DNA of 43,719 bases from the NCBI RefSeq assembly GCF_001619875.1, contig NZ_LRFC01000010.1, positions 1-43,719 of the forward strand. Reading direction: 5' to 3'. The notes under the pieces are model-generated. The model made no database searches. It worked only from the letters and a program-made list of their open reading frames with translations, and was not told the origin of the DNA. Positions 7,976 to 17,045 of this stretch are shown here, piece after piece (positions within the stretch are counted from its first letter, which is position 1; each line of letters opens with the position of its first letter). The DNA is from Fictibacillus phosphorivorans. GTDB taxonomy: Bacteria; Bacillota; Bacilli; Bacillales; Fictibacillaceae. A program made the translations under genes and the position numbers.

Positions 7976-9123
7976 ATGGATAATACCTCACTGACCGATT
8001 TAAATTTGTTTGTAATCTCATTAAGAGCTTTTCCTAGCCTAGCGATATCTTCATTTGTCGTTAGATGGCTAATAGAAATTCGCACGAGACCATGGGCTTC
8101 ACTGCCAGTTCTCCCTATTGCAAGCAGAGCTCTAGAGGGTTCTTGCTGACCATTTTTGCAGGCAGATCCAGTTGAAACAGCGATTTTTTTTCTAGTAAGT
8201 TCCTGCATGACAATTTGACCTTCCAATCCGATTATTCTAATTGGAAAAATAAAAGGGGAGCAGTCAGTCTTTCCTTCAAAAATAATAGCTTTATTTTTCA
8301 GTATAAGCGATAAAAACTGTTTTCGCATATCTTCAGCATGCTGAAAATGGACAGATTGCTTTCTTATGTGTTCATCTGCGGCAGTAACAAAAGCTACGAT
8401 GGATGGCAAATCAACCGTTCCAGGTCTGAAGCCACGCTCATGAGTTACGTCAGAAAGAAGAGGTTTTATATAAACGGATGGTGAGATATAAACGGCTCCA
8501 GTTCCCTTAGGTCCATGAATTTTATGAGCAGAGACGGTAAAAGAATCTATGGAAGCTGAACTAAAATGGTCAACGCTGTATTTACCGAATGACTGAACAC
8601 AATCACTGTGGAACAAGATCTCTTTATCGGCTAAGAAGTTTCCTATTTGCTTGATATCTTGAATCATTCCTGTCTCACTGTTTACATGCTGAATAGTTGC
8701 AAGTATGGTATCTTTCCGGATCACTGTTTGCAACTGCTCTAAAGAAATTTTTCCGTTATGGTTTACAGGAATTCTTGATACTTCAAATCCGTTTTTCTCT
8801 AAATAGGTAAGAACGTATTCAACTGAAGGGTGTTCTATATTTGAAGTGATAATGTGTCGTCCTTTTTTCTGAGCTCCAAACGCTAACGATGTAATGGCAA
8901 GAAAATTACCGTCGGAACCTCCGCCAGTAAAATAGATTCCTTCTCCTTCTCTTCCCAATAAAGTGGCTAACGATATTCTTGCGTGTTCTAATAAATCCTT
9001 TGCGTTTAAACCGCCATCATGGAGACTTTCCGTATTGTGAAAGTAAACTTTTGATGTATGAATAAATGCTTCAAGAGCTGTTTCTGATATGGGAGTTGTT
9101 GCAGCGTAATCGAGATATATCAA
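7972..9123 (-). CDS. nifS: Cysteine desulfurase NifS (NAD-associated)
   Basis: This is a PLP enzyme that moves sulfur from cysteine for Fe-S assembly. Motifs are LDYAATTP at the N terminus, SNIEHPS (PLP-stacking His), SAHKIHGPKGTG (PLP Lys) and STGSACKNG (catalytic Cys loop). TTG 9123 is chosen because AGAGGTG lies 6 nt upstream and the product then starts MIYLDYAATTP as in the B. subtilis NifS. A GTG at 9132 overlaps that ribosome binding site. Its place with nadBCA suggests it supplies the 4Fe-4S cluster of NadA. The product is 383 residues. Confidence 0.92.
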   Translation of the reverse strand: MIYLDYAATTPISETALEAFIHTSKVYFHNTESLHDGGLNAKDLLEHARISLATLLGREGEGIYFTGGGSDGNFLAITSLAFGAQKKGRHIITSNIEHPSVEYVLTYLEKNGFEVSRIPVNHNGKISLEQLQTVIRKDTILATIQHVNSETGMIQDIKQIGNFLADKEILFHSDCVQSFGKYSVDHFSSASIDSFTVSAHKIHGPKGTGAVYISPSVYIKPLLSDVTHERGFRPGTVDLPSIVAFVTAADEHIRKQSVHFQHAEDMRKQFLSLILKNKAIIFEGKTDCSPFIFPIRIIGLEGQIVMQELTRKKIAVSTGSACKNGQQEPSRALLAIGRTGSEAHGLVRISISHLTTNEDIARLGKALNEITNKFKSVSEVLSI

Positions 9124-9151
9124 GGTTTTCACCTCTGTTTAAATAAAATAG

Positions 9152-9179
9152 TTGTATCTAGTTTAAATCTATGTAAATA
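9152..9179 (+). promoter_or_regulatory. Candidate sigma-A promoter of nadBCA
   Basis: TTGTAT (9152-9157) and TAAATA (9174-9179) have a 16-nt spacer. Transcription would start inside the NiaR palindrome at 9183-9198. The -10 match is moderate. Confidence 0.45.
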
Positions 9180-9189
9180 TAGGTGTCAA
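9161..9189 (-). promoter_or_regulatory. Sigma-A promoter of nifS-niaR
   Basis: On the minus strand a perfect TTGACA (9189-9184) is followed by an 18-nt spacer and TAAACT (9165-9160). The -35 hexamer lies inside the inverted repeat at 9183-9194, so repressor binding would block it. Confidence 0.6.
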
Positions 9190-9198
9190 GACACGTGT
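9183..9198. promoter_or_regulatory. Putative NiaR operator
   Basis: GTGTC-AA-GACAC (9183-9194) is a perfect inverted repeat, immediately overlapped by the palindrome ACACGTGT (9191-9198). It sits centrally between divergent nifS-niaR and nadBCA, where NiaR is expected to act. Assignment to NiaR is inferred from position and symmetry. Confidence 0.65.
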
Positions 9199-9219
9199 AA
9201 AGTTGAGGTGTTTTGTTGA

Positions 9220-10800
9220 ATGACTCATATTGATGCAGATGTATTAATTGTCGGCGGAGGAATTGCTGGGTTGATAGCTGCTGAATATTTAAGTTCGTAT
9301 AAGAATGTGATAGTTATCACAAAGTTTTCTGCTGAGAAATCCAATTCCTTTTTAGCACAAGGCGGAATCTCAGCAGCTATTGATAAAGAAGACTCCTGGG
9401 TGGAGCATCTTCTCGACACCATGAAAGCGGGTCATCTTCATAATGATCAAGAAATGGTAAAGCACCTTGTTCAGGAAGGAACACAAGTTATCCAAACTCT
9501 AGAAGGGTGGGGGGTACGGTTTGACAGAAAAGACGACGGTTCTTTTATGCTTGGTAAAGAGGGTGGTCATCATCGCAATCGAGTTGTTCATGCAGGTGGA
9601 GACCAGACAGGCAAAAAGGTGATGGAAGCTCTAATACGGCGAATAAAGGATAAAGTCAGGGTGATTTCCCATCAATACGCCGTGGACTTAATCATTCAGA
9701 ACAACAGATGTACAGGAGTATATTGCAAGAATGAAGAAGGGGATTCGACCTTCATACATGCAAAAGATACGATTTTAGCTGGCGGTGGATATGCTGGAAT
9801 CTATGACACTACTTCAAACACTTTTGGATCAGATGGAAGCGTTTTATGTATGGCATACCGAGCGGGTGTTGAACTATCTGATTTGGAATTTGTTCAATTC
9901 CATCCAACATTACTTTATGGAAGTGATACCGTCGGGTTGATTACAGAAGCGGTAAGAGGCCAAGGTGGGATCCTTGTTAATTCTAAAGGTATTCCTTTTA
10001 TGGAAGGTTTTCATCCCCTTAAAGATTTGGCGCCAAGAGATATCGTTTCAAGAAGGATATTTCAAGAGATTCATCATCATGGTGAAAGAGTTTATCTTGA
10101 TATTAAAGGAATTACTGGTTTTGAAGATAAATTTCCTGGTGTAATCGCGTTATGTAATAAAGCAGGGGTTTCATTAAAAGAAGGTTTAATTCCTGTATCA
10201 CCTGGAGCTCATTTTACGATGGGCGGCATTATTACTGATCACACAGGAAAAACATCTATGGCAGGATTATATGCGATAGGTGAATGTGCAAATACGGGAG
10301 TGCACGGAGCTAATCGACTGGCTAGCAACTCGCTCTTGGAAGGAGCAGTTTTTGCTAAGGCAGCAGCACACAGTGTCCTTAGTTCAGACAATAGTAAGAT
10401 GAGTTTAATTTCCTTTCCGGATTCAGAAACGTCGCCTAAGAACTTTGCCCTAGTAGAGGAACTGCTTAGAGAAGAGCAAGTTCGATCCATTATGGATCAA
10501 CATGCCGGAATTTGCAGGCACCAAGATGGATTAGCAAAAGCGGCAGAGATGCTGCAGTTAACAACATGGAAACCGCAGCTGATCAATGAGCCATTATCCG
10601 TGATTAAAAGGTTAAACATACAAACGATGGCTTGGCTAACCTTGACGAGCGCTTTAAAGCGTGAAGAAAGCAGGGGCAGTCATTATCGAAACGACTATCC
10701 CTTTCCACAAACGGAGTGGGAGCAAAAAAAGATTATAAGGAGTTTATGGCATGATGAATCCATTATTGCTAAAAAAGCAGCTGCAAGAGTTTTTAATTGA
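9220..10800 (+). CDS. nadB: L-aspartate oxidase NadB
   Basis: NadB oxidises L-aspartate to iminoaspartate, the first step of de novo NAD synthesis. The FAD-binding motif DVLIVGGGIAGLIAAEYL is at the N terminus, followed by SFLAQGGISAA, the flavoprotein catalytic region (HPTLLYG) and the C-terminal motif GANRLASNSLLEG. The 526-residue length is normal. It is the first gene of nadB-nadC-nadA and overlaps nadC by 50 nt. Confidence 0.96.
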   Translation: MTHIDADVLIVGGGIAGLIAAEYLSSYKNVIVITKFSAEKSNSFLAQGGISAAIDKEDSWVEHLLDTMKAGHLHNDQEMVKHLVQEGTQVIQTLEGWGVRFDRKDDGSFMLGKEGGHHRNRVVHAGGDQTGKKVMEALIRRIKDKVRVISHQYAVDLIIQNNRCTGVYCKNEEGDSTFIHAKDTILAGGGYAGIYDTTSNTFGSDGSVLCMAYRAGVELSDLEFVQFHPTLLYGSDTVGLITEAVRGQGGILVNSKGIPFMEGFHPLKDLAPRDIVSRRIFQEIHHHGERVYLDIKGITGFEDKFPGVIALCNKAGVSLKEGLIPVSPGAHFTMGGIITDHTGKTSMAGLYAIGECANTGVHGANRLASNSLLEGAVFAKAAAHSVLSSDNSKMSLISFPDSETSPKNFALVEELLREEQVRSIMDQHAGICRHQDGLAKAAEMLQLTTWKPQLINEPLSVIKRLNIQTMAWLTLTSALKREESRGSHYRNDYPFPQTEWEQKKIIRSLWHDESIIAKKAAARVFN

Positions 10801-11614
10801 AGATATTGGTTCAGGAGACTTGTCAGCTTCACTTTTTGAAGGAGACACAGAAGTTACAGCAACGATTATTGCGAAGGAACAAGGTGTATTTGCTGGAGGG
10901 CCGATCCTTTCAACAGGTTATGAACTGATTGATACCACTGTTCAAACAAACATTTATGTAAGTGATGGACAGTGGTGTGAAGCTGGTACTCAACTTGCGG
11001 AAATTACCGGGAAAAGACAAAGTGTTTTATCGGGAGAAAGAGTCCTTCTAAACCTGCTCCAGCGTCTCTCAGGCATCGCTACGGTCACAGAAAAAGCTGT
11101 TTCAAATTGCAAAGGTGTAACACGTATTTGTGATACAAGAAAAACGACACCTGGACTAAGGATGCTTGAAAAATATGCAGTTAGATGTGGAGGAGGCTTT
11201 AACCATCGATTCGGACTATACGACACTGTGATGTTGAAGGAAAACCACCTTGCAGGATTTCAATCTATTCAAGAAGCAGTTGAAAGAGCAAGACAAAAAT
11301 TCGGACACACGGTAAAAATTGAAGTAGAAACTGAGACGGAAGAACAAGTGATTGCAGCAGTTTCGGCTGGGGCAGATATCATTATGTTCGATAACTGTAC
11401 CCCAGATGAAATCGTACAAAGGATGAAGCATGTACCTCCAGGCATAATTACAGAAGCATCCGGGGGCATTACACTTGACATGATCCCAGCGTATAGCCGA
11501 ACAGGAGTTCAATATATTTCGTTAGGCTATTTAACTCATTCCTATAAAGCACTAGATATTAGCATGAACGTTAAAGGAGTTATTAAGCATGAATATACTC
11601 AAAACCTTTCCTAA
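10751..11614 (+). CDS. nadC: Nicotinate-nucleotide pyrophosphorylase (carboxylating) NadC
   Basis: NadC converts quinolinate and PRPP to nicotinate mononucleotide. Recognisable segments are EDIGSGDLS near the N terminus, [29 protein letters not shown], and IMFDNC with EASGGI in the phosphate-binding barrel. The start within nadB is supported by AAGGAG at 10737-10742, 8 nt upstream; the adjacent ATG 10754 is equally possible. The 50-nt overlap with nadB and 26-nt overlap with nadA indicate tight translational coupling. Confidence 0.95.
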   Translation: MMNPLLLKKQLQEFLIEDIGSGDLSASLFEGDTEVTATIIAKEQGVFAGGPILSTGYELIDTTVQTNIYVSDGQWCEAGTQLAEITGKRQSVLSGERVLLNLLQRLSGIATVTEKAVSNCKGVTRICDTRKTTPGLRMLEKYAVRCGGGFNHRFGLYDTVMLKENHLAGFQSIQEAVERARQKFGHTVKIEVETETEEQVIAAVSAGADIIMFDNCTPDEIVQRMKHVPPGIITEASGGITLDMIPAYSRTGVQYISLGYLTHSYKALDISMNVKGVIKHEYTQNLS

Positions 11615-12686
11615 GAATAAATCATTGCCAGCTCATTATTCTGAATTAACATCTGCAGAAATGGAACTAAGGATTAAGGAAATAAGAAAGCAGCTAGGGA
11701 ATAAGCTATTTCTTCCTGCACATCATTATCAAAAAGATGAAGTCGTACAATTTGCAGATGTTACAGGAGATTCTCTTCAGCTAGCTAAAATTTCCGCTCA
11801 AAACAAAGAGGCTGATTTTATCGTTTTCTGTGGTGTGCATTTTATGGCTGAAACAGCTGATATGCTGAGCAGCATAAATCAGACTGTCATACTTCCTGAT
11901 TTAAAAGCTGGATGTTCGATGGCCGACATGGCGGATATTCATCAAACAGAAAGAGCATGGAAAGAATTGAATAAGATATTTGGTGATACCATGCTTCCGC
12001 TGACTTATGTGAATTCAACGGCTGATATAAAAGCATTTTGCGGTAAGAATGGAGGAGCAACAGTTACTTCTTCAAACGCTAAAGAGATGGTAAGATGGGC
12101 GTTTGAGCAGAAAGAAAGACTGCTTTTCTTACCTGATCAGCATCTAGGTAGAAATACGGCATATGATTTGGGGATCTCGCTTGAAGATATGGCGATTTGG
12201 GACCCGATTAAAGATGAATTAGTGTTCGACGGATCTGACATCGAGCGCATTAAAGTGATTCTTTGGAAAGGCCACTGTTCTGTTCACGAGAAATTTACAG
12301 TCAATCAAATTGAAGACTTTAGACAAAATCATTCTGATTATAAAATCATCGTCCATCCAGAGTGTACGCATGAAGTGGTAAGAGCAAGCGATCTTAACGG
12401 ATCAACACATTACATCATTGAAACGATTAAAAACGCCGAACCAGGAACAAAATGGGCAGTCGGTACAGAGATGAACTTAGTTAATCGCCTAGCTCAACAG
12501 TTTCCAGACAAAAAGATCGTTTCATTAAACCCTAATCTTTGTCCATGCTTAACGATGAATCGCATTGACCTGCCACACTTGCTATGGTCTTTAGAAAATA
12601 TTATAGAAGGTAACCCTGAGAATATAATTTCAGTAGATGATGAGACAAAAAGATATGCGGTAATGGCTTTAAACCGAATGATGTAG
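11589..12686 (+). CDS. nadA: Quinolinate synthase NadA
   Basis: NadA condenses iminoaspartate with dihydroxyacetone phosphate to quinolinate using a 4Fe-4S cluster. The cluster cysteines Cys109 (KAGCSMAD), Cys230 (KGHCSVHE) and Cys320 (NLCPCLTMN) fall at the positions established for B. subtilis NadA (110, 230, 320) within one residue. Cys318 is a nearby extra cysteine. The 365-residue length is typical of the long Bacillus type. AAGGAG lies 10 nt before the start. Confidence 0.96.
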   Translation: MNILKTFPKNKSLPAHYSELTSAEMELRIKEIRKQLGNKLFLPAHHYQKDEVVQFADVTGDSLQLAKISAQNKEADFIVFCGVHFMAETADMLSSINQTVILPDLKAGCSMADMADIHQTERAWKELNKIFGDTMLPLTYVNSTADIKAFCGKNGGATVTSSNAKEMVRWAFEQKERLLFLPDQHLGRNTAYDLGISLEDMAIWDPIKDELVFDGSDIERIKVILWKGHCSVHEKFTVNQIEDFRQNHSDYKIIVHPECTHEVVRASDLNGSTHYIIETIKNAEPGTKWAVGTEMNLVNRLAQQFPDKKIVSLNPNLCPCLTMNRIDLPHLLWSLENIIEGNPENIISVDDETKRYAVMALNRMM

Positions 12687-12702
12687 CCCTAACTCTCCCC
12701 TG

Positions 12703-12731
12703 TCATATCCTTCTTTTATCAGGCATAAATT
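12703..12731 (+). promoter_or_regulatory. Sigma-E-like promoter of safA
   Basis: TCATATC (12703-12709), a 14-nt spacer and CATAAATT (12724-12731) give the same architecture as the promoter at 491-519. B. subtilis safA is known to be sigma-E dependent. A second CATATACT at 12782-12789 could be the -10 of another mother-cell promoter but has no clear -35. Confidence 0.7.
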
Positions 12732-12823
12732 GATAAAGGAATAATAACACTTCATTAAGATGTAGCAATATGCCCAAATGTTCATATACTGTAAGGAAAT
12801 TTGGCAGGAGGGAGTTTTGCAGC

Positions 12824-14488
12824 GTGAGAATTCACATTGTGCAAAAAGGGGACACACTTGACAAAATAGCTGAAAAATATGATGTTCCAGTTCATGACTT
12901 AAGAAAAGCAAATCCTGGTTTCTCTAAAACAGATGTAATCGAGCGGGGTGAAAAGATTAAGATCCCAATCAAGATGCCAGGAATGAAAAAAGAGCAGCCT
13001 ATAGTACCTGTAAAAGAAAAACCGATTGCACCTATACAGGAGGCTCCAAAACCAGCACCTGTTAAGCCAGCGCCTATGAAACCAGCGCCTATAAAACAAG
13101 AAATGAAGCCAGCTCCAATGAAACCGGCCCCAATGAAGCCAGCGCCTATGAAACCAGCACCGACTAAGATGGACAAAAAAGACGTGCCAATGAAAAAAGA
13201 TGTTGCACCGATAAAAAAAGATGTACCAATGAAAAAAGATGTTGCACCGATAAAAAAAGATGTACCAATGAAAAAAGATGTTGAACCGATGAAAAAAGAT
13301 ACTCCTATTCAAAAAGATATTCCTATCCTAAAAGATACACCGATGAAATCGCCTATGAAGCAACCGATGGCGCCTCTGCATGACAAAGATTTTGCTGGGA
13401 TGATGGAGTCATCAAACTTAGGCCATTATGTTCCAATGGGGTATCCTAATCAGCAGCCAAACATGGCTAATCAACCAAATATGGCAAACCAACCAAACAT
13501 GCCAAACATTGCAAACATGCCAAACATATCGAATCAGCCCAATATGGCTAACCAGCCTAATGTTGCAAGTAAACATGGCTTGTATCCAGGAAAAGATGGT
13601 TATGCACCTAACAAACATCCATTCTTAATGGAAGAGTCTTCAGGTATGATGCAGAATATGTATGGCTCTATGCCACCGATGTTTCCTAAGCCGCAATCGT
13701 ATTCGCAGATGCCTCAAGGGTACGGTATGATGCCTCCTCAAGGATTTAGTGGTATGCCGCAACTTTACGGTGGAGGTTACCCACAAGGTGGCCAACAAGC
13801 AGGTGTTGGGATGCAGCAAAGTGGTTCTATGCCATTCGGTGAATTTCCTGATTCCGAAATGGATCAAATGCCAGCAGGAGAATATACACCTGGTGGTCAA
13901 CAAGGCTTTCAACAACCGGGTGATATGGGTATGATGCCAATGGGAATGTCAGGCATGCCGCAAATGGGTCAGATGGGCATGATGCCACAAGGCGGAGGGT
14001 CAGGAATACCACAGATGGGCCAAATGGGTGCAATGCCGATGGGAATGCCAGGAATGCCACAAATGGGCCAAATGGGTACAATGCCAATGGGCATGTCAGG
14101 AATGCCACAGATGGGCCAGATGGGTGCAATGCCGATGGGGATGCCAGGGATGCCACAAATGGGTCAAATGGGTGCAATGCCGATGGGAATGCCAGGAATG
14201 CCACAGATGGGCCAGATGGGTGCAATGCCGATGGGAATGCCAGGAATGCCGCAGATGGGCCAGATGGGTGCAATGCCGATGGGAATGCCAGGGATGCCGC
14301 AAATGGGCCAGATGGGTATGATGCCACAGGGCGTAGGAATGGGTCAGATGGGCATGATGCCGCAGGGTGTAGGAATGCCTCAGATGCCACAGAGTCAGGG
14401 AATGTATAACATGCCTGATCCGTATTCACAAGCTCAATCCCGTGAACTTCAGGAAGATTATTCGGAAGAAACGGAAGACGATGAATAG
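12824..14488 (+). CDS. safA: LysM spore coat assembly protein SafA/ExsA-like, repeat-rich
   Basis: SafA is a coat morphogenetic protein that binds the cortex and recruits inner coat proteins. GTG 12824 gives MRIHIVQKGDTLDKIAEKYD, aligning with the start of B. subtilis SafA; an upstream ATG at 12770 adds an unlikely leader. The LysM domain spans about residues 2-47. It is followed by PAPMK repeats, three DVPMKKDVAPIKK-like units, QPNMAN repeats and a C-terminal array of 16-residue units MPQMGQMGAMPMGMPG, with an acidic end. The 554 residues exceed B. subtilis SafA (387) and recall the repeat-rich B. cereus ExsA. Position after nadA is conserved. Confidence 0.88.
   Translation: MRIHIVQKGDTLDKIAEKYDVPVHDLRKANPGFSKTDVIERGEKIKIPIKMPGMKKEQPIVPVKEKPIAPIQEAPKPAPVKPAPMKPAPIKQEMKPAPMKPAPMKPAPMKPAPTKMDKKDVPMKKDVAPIKKDVPMKKDVAPIKKDVPMKKDVEPMKKDTPIQKDIPILKDTPMKSPMKQPMAPLHDKDFAGMMESSNLGHYVPMGYPNQQPNMANQPNMANQPNMPNIANMPNISNQPNMANQPNVASKHGLYPGKDGYAPNKHPFLMEESSGMMQNMYGSMPPMFPKPQSYSQMPQGYGMMPPQGFSGMPQLYGGGYPQGGQQAGVGMQQSGSMPFGEFPDSEMDQMPAGEYTPGGQQGFQQPGDMGMMPMGMSGMPQMGQMGMMPQGGGSGIPQMGQMGAMPMGMPGMPQMGQMGTMPMGMSGMPQMGQMGAMPMGMPGMPQMGQMGAMPMGMPGMPQMGQMGAMPMGMPGMPQMGQMGAMPMGMPGMPQMGQMGMMPQGVGMGQMGMMPQGVGMPQMPQSQGMYNMPDPYSQAQSRELQEDYSEETEDDE
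13045..13170 (+). repeat. PAPMK-coding 15-bp repeats in safA
   Basis: The translation reads roughly PAPVKPAPMKPAPIK, then PAPMK repeated and PAPTK. The units are five residues long and synonymously diverged. Confidence 0.8.
13181..13300 (+). repeat. 39-bp DVPMKKDVAPIKK-coding repeats in safA
   Basis: Three near-copies of a 13-residue lysine-rich unit lie head to tail. The first two are almost identical at DNA level and the third has E for A. Confidence 0.85.
13930..14390 (+). repeat. 48-bp methionine-rich tandem array in safA
   Basis: Six full in-frame units encode MPQMGQMGAMPMGMPG or one-to-two residue variants (TMPMGMSG, IPQMG). They are flanked by shorter degenerate units ending MMPQG. 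The central units differ only at a few third positions, so the array is likely to vary in copy number. Confidence 0.92.
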
Positions 14489-15467
14489 GGATGGTAGGGA
14501 CGATTTCCAAGGAGATCGTCTTTTTCTTAAAAAGATGAAAGAGATGGGCATTGAAATTCTTGATTATGGATTTTTTCGTGATAATGTAATCTGGATTGAA
14601 TCGAAACAAGGAAAGTATGTTTTAAAGGGTTTCAGCCGGATGGAAACGTGTAAAAAACAATTGAAGCTGTCCAAACTTTATCATGGTCAAAAACCAAGAA
14701 TTATGGGGACATATACCGCTTATCCTAATCAAAAGAAGACAATGGAGTTTGGAGAATATATTTGGGCCATTATGCCTTTTTATAAAGGAGAAGGTCTTCA
14801 TTTTGGCAATCCATCTGATGTACGTGCAGGAATGGATGCAATTAGTCGTTTTCATTCTTTTTCAAAAAACATTCCTTCATCTACTTATGATCAGTTGTCG
14901 TCCTATTCACTTTATAAAAAGTGGAGCGATAGGTTTGATACATTTAAATATCATGCTCGTTCTGCAAAATGGAGTCATCAAATGCAGCCTTTGATATCTG
15001 ACATCGTAATGTGGGGAAATTGGAGCCTCAAGAATTTCGATCATGATGCTGTAGAAGTGCTTGAGAAAAAAGCCCATAAAAGAAAAGAAATCACGCATGG
15101 TGATGTAGCGCCGCATAATTTTGTTATCAATAAAGAAAAATCCAAGGAAGCCTACTTGATTGACTTTGATTTGTTTGCAGCAGTCCCTCAAGCTTTTGAC
15201 TGGCTGCAATACGCCAATCGAATATTACCGTTTTGGTACTGGTCTTATGCAAAAATGGAAGAAATGGGTAATGAAGATTTTTTGAAAATGTTTACAAAAA
15301 AATGGTTTGTTAGTTGTTTAGTCTTTCCAACGGATCTTTACAGGGAATGGAATAGAGCCTTGAAATATGAAGATCAAGGTATGATTGAGGATGTTACAAG
15401 ATTTACTTTGCGTGACTATTCCCACAGAAAAAAATTTGTTGAAAAGATTATAAATAAAATGAATTAA
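14481..15467 (+). CDS. CotS-family kinase-fold protein (aminoglycoside phosphotransferase-like)
   Basis: The 328-residue product has the fold of the APH/CotS family: a possible nucleotide lysine in GKYVLKGF, the catalytic loop THGDVAPHNF with His206 and Asp208, and a metal-binding Asp228 in LIDFD. CotS-type proteins are spore coat components in B. subtilis. ATG 14481 is chosen; it overlaps the safA stop by 8 nt, and a longer start at 14442 would lie deep in safA. The overlap suggests co-expression with safA. Whether it phosphorylates a small molecule, a sugar or a coat protein cannot be told. Confidence 0.75.
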   Translation: MNRDGRDDFQGDRLFLKKMKEMGIEILDYGFFRDNVIWIESKQGKYVLKGFSRMETCKKQLKLSKLYHGQKPRIMGTYTAYPNQKKTMEFGEYIWAIMPFYKGEGLHFGNPSDVRAGMDAISRFHSFSKNIPSSTYDQLSSYSLYKKWSDRFDTFKYHARSAKWSHQMQPLISDIVMWGNWSLKNFDHDAVEVLEKKAHKRKEITHGDVAPHNFVINKEKSKEAYLIDFDLFAAVPQAFDWLQYANRILPFWYWSYAKMEEMGNEDFLKMFTKKWFVSCLVFPTDLYREWNRALKYEDQGMIEDVTRFTLRDYSHRKKFVEKIINKMN

Positions 15468-15541
15468 AATGACATCCTACATTTAACAGGATTATTTAGA
15501 GCCTTCTCTTGCCAAGCTAATGGTGAAAGGAGGTTTTTCCA

Positions 15542-16129
15542 TTGAAGGTATTAATAAAGACACTTACCGTAACAATTCTTGCTGGTGGTCTTGTTGGCTG
15601 TAACGGTGTAAATGAATCACAGGACAGGAATGACAACGACACTCGCCCAATTGGATATTATTCAAATGAGGGAGATAATCGTGGTGATCTTGACCGTGGT
15701 AGTGGATTTATTTCTGATATGGCTGACCGAGATGTAAATGATCATACCTCAACTTATCATGAAGATTATGATGGTAAGCTCGCTGAACGTATTGCCAATA
15801 AAGTAAACGACATCCGGGGTGTAGACGATGCTCACGTTATTCTTGAGGATAACAACGTCATTGTAGGAGTAGACACGGATGAGAACAAAAAGGAAGAACT
15901 GACTAAAAAAGTTAGGGAAACCACTGCTGATTTGGCACCAAATCGTGATGTGAAGGTTGTTTCTGATCAAAAAATGGTGAACCGCATTGAGAATGTTGAT
16001 AATGATTTGCGTGATGGCCGTGCTTACACGGAAGTGGAATCAGATGTACGCGGAATCAGTAAAGACATCGTAAATGCAGGAAGCGATCTTGGAAATGCAA
16101 TAAAACGTCCTTTCGAAAATAACCGCTAG
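15542..16129 (+). CDS. YhcN/YlaJ-family sporulation lipoprotein (CoxA-like)
   Basis: TTG 15542 follows a strong AAAGGAGG (15526-15533). The N terminus is a lipoprotein signal with lipobox LVGC at Cys20. The C-terminal half, with AERIANKVNDIRGVDDAHVI and IVGVD, is the YhcN/YlaJ domain found in forespore and cortex lipoproteins. The position after safA corresponds to coxA of B. subtilis, so it is probably the orthologue. The 195-residue mature part is hydrophilic and Asp/Asn-rich. Confidence 0.85.
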   Translation: MKVLIKTLTVTILAGGLVGCNGVNESQDRNDNDTRPIGYYSNEGDNRGDLDRGSGFISDMADRDVNDHTSTYHEDYDGKLAERIANKVNDIRGVDDAHVILEDNNVIVGVDTDENKKEELTKKVRETTADLAPNRDVKVVSDQKMVNRIENVDNDLRDGRAYTEVESDVRGISKDIVNAGSDLGNAIKRPFENNR

Positions 16130-16137
16130 CTAGTAAG

Positions 16138-16179
16138 GAACTGCCAAAAGTTTATTCAACTTTTGAGCAGTTCTTTTTT
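16138..16179 (+). terminator. Terminator after the CoxA-like gene
   Basis: GAACTGC pairs with GCAGTTC, enclosing an inner AAAAGTT/AACTTTT stem, and six T follow. Confidence 0.88.
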
Positions 16180-16437
16180 GTTGAATTGAGAATTATAAGT
16201 TATTTTCAGCCTAAATTAAGCGTTTTCTCAGGTGAATTAAGCGATTATTTGGTGGATTGAGTCGATGATTGAAAAATAAAGGCGATTTGACAAAAACCGA
16301 CTTATTCAAGAATTGCTGTTCAACCACAATGGTCACACAATGTAATCAAATTCACTTTTTATAAGGAATTAGGGGGTGTGCTATGTTACAATGGGGATAG
16401 AAACATACGCTCGGTTTAGCGTTAGGGAGAGAAAAAG
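16180..16437 (+). other. Non-coding gap before ruvA with degenerate short repeats
   Basis: Positions 16205-16290 hold four degenerate units around (G)AATTAAGCGnTTTT. Near 16384-16392 TGTTACAAT resembles an extended -10 and may start ruvA transcription, but no good -35 is visible. The csbX and bofC genes, found here in B. subtilis, are absent. Confidence 0.5.
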
Positions 16438-17031
16438 TTGATTGAAAATATTTCTGGAAATGTTGATTACATAACAGCAGAATATATGGTATTGAATAAT
16501 AACGGGATCGGTTATAAAGTGCTATGTCCAAACCCATTTATCTATAAGCTAAACGAACAAAGAACAGTTTATACGTATCAATACGTGCGTGAAGATATTC
16601 TTGCATTATACGGTTTTAAAAATCGAAAAGAGCGGGACCTGTTTTTAAAGCTGTTAAATGTATCAGGTATTGGTCCAAAAGGAGCACTTGCGATTGTAGC
16701 GTTTGGGCAGCCTGAACAAGTGGTGAATGCCATTGAACAGGAAGATGAAAAATTCTTAACGAAATTCCCTGGTGTAGGAAAGAAAACAGCACGCCAAATG
16801 ATTCTTGATCTAAAAGGCAAGCTGTCTATCTTTGCTGATGTTGAAATTACAGAAGGTCTTTTTGCAGAAGTTGAAACAGCTGGTGATGAACTTGATGAAG
16901 CGCTCGAAGCACTCGCTGTTTTAGGATATGGAAGAAAAGAAATTCAAAAGATCCTTCCCTCTTTAAAGAAAGAAAAGATGTCTGCTAATGAATATGTAAA
17001 AGTAGCATTAAAGAAGTTAATGAATGCATAA
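16438..17031 (+). CDS. ruvA: Holliday junction DNA helicase subunit RuvA
   Basis: RuvA binds four-way junctions and loads RuvB. The product starts [19 protein letters not shown] and has the helix-hairpin-helix motifs [12 protein letters not shown] and [13 protein letters not shown], then an acidic linker and the C-terminal RuvB-binding domain. TTG 16438 is preceded by AGGGAG 8 nt upstream. The 197-residue length is normal, and the gene is followed closely by ruvB. Confidence 0.96.
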   Translation: MIENISGNVDYITAEYMVLNNNGIGYKVLCPNPFIYKLNEQRTVYTYQYVREDILALYGFKNRKERDLFLKLLNVSGIGPKGALAIVAFGQPEQVVNAIEQEDEKFLTKFPGVGKKTARQMILDLKGKLSIFADVEITEGLFAEVETAGDELDEALEALAVLGYGRKEIQKILPSLKKEKMSANEYVKVALKKLMNA

Positions 17032-17045
17032 GGACGTGAGGATGT

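Noticed and set aside
12892-13312. Minus-strand frames opposite the safA Pro/Lys repeats
   Set aside because: They are antisense readings of repeats, with no start signals.
14028-14321. Plus-strand Trp/Cys-rich 97-codon frame
   Set aside because: It is an out-of-frame reading of the safA repeats, kept open only by periodicity.
13827-14609. Long minus-strand open frame of 260 codons
   Set aside because: It is a shadow of the tandem array in safA: its periodic Phe/Pro/Ser composition is the antisense of the 48-bp units.
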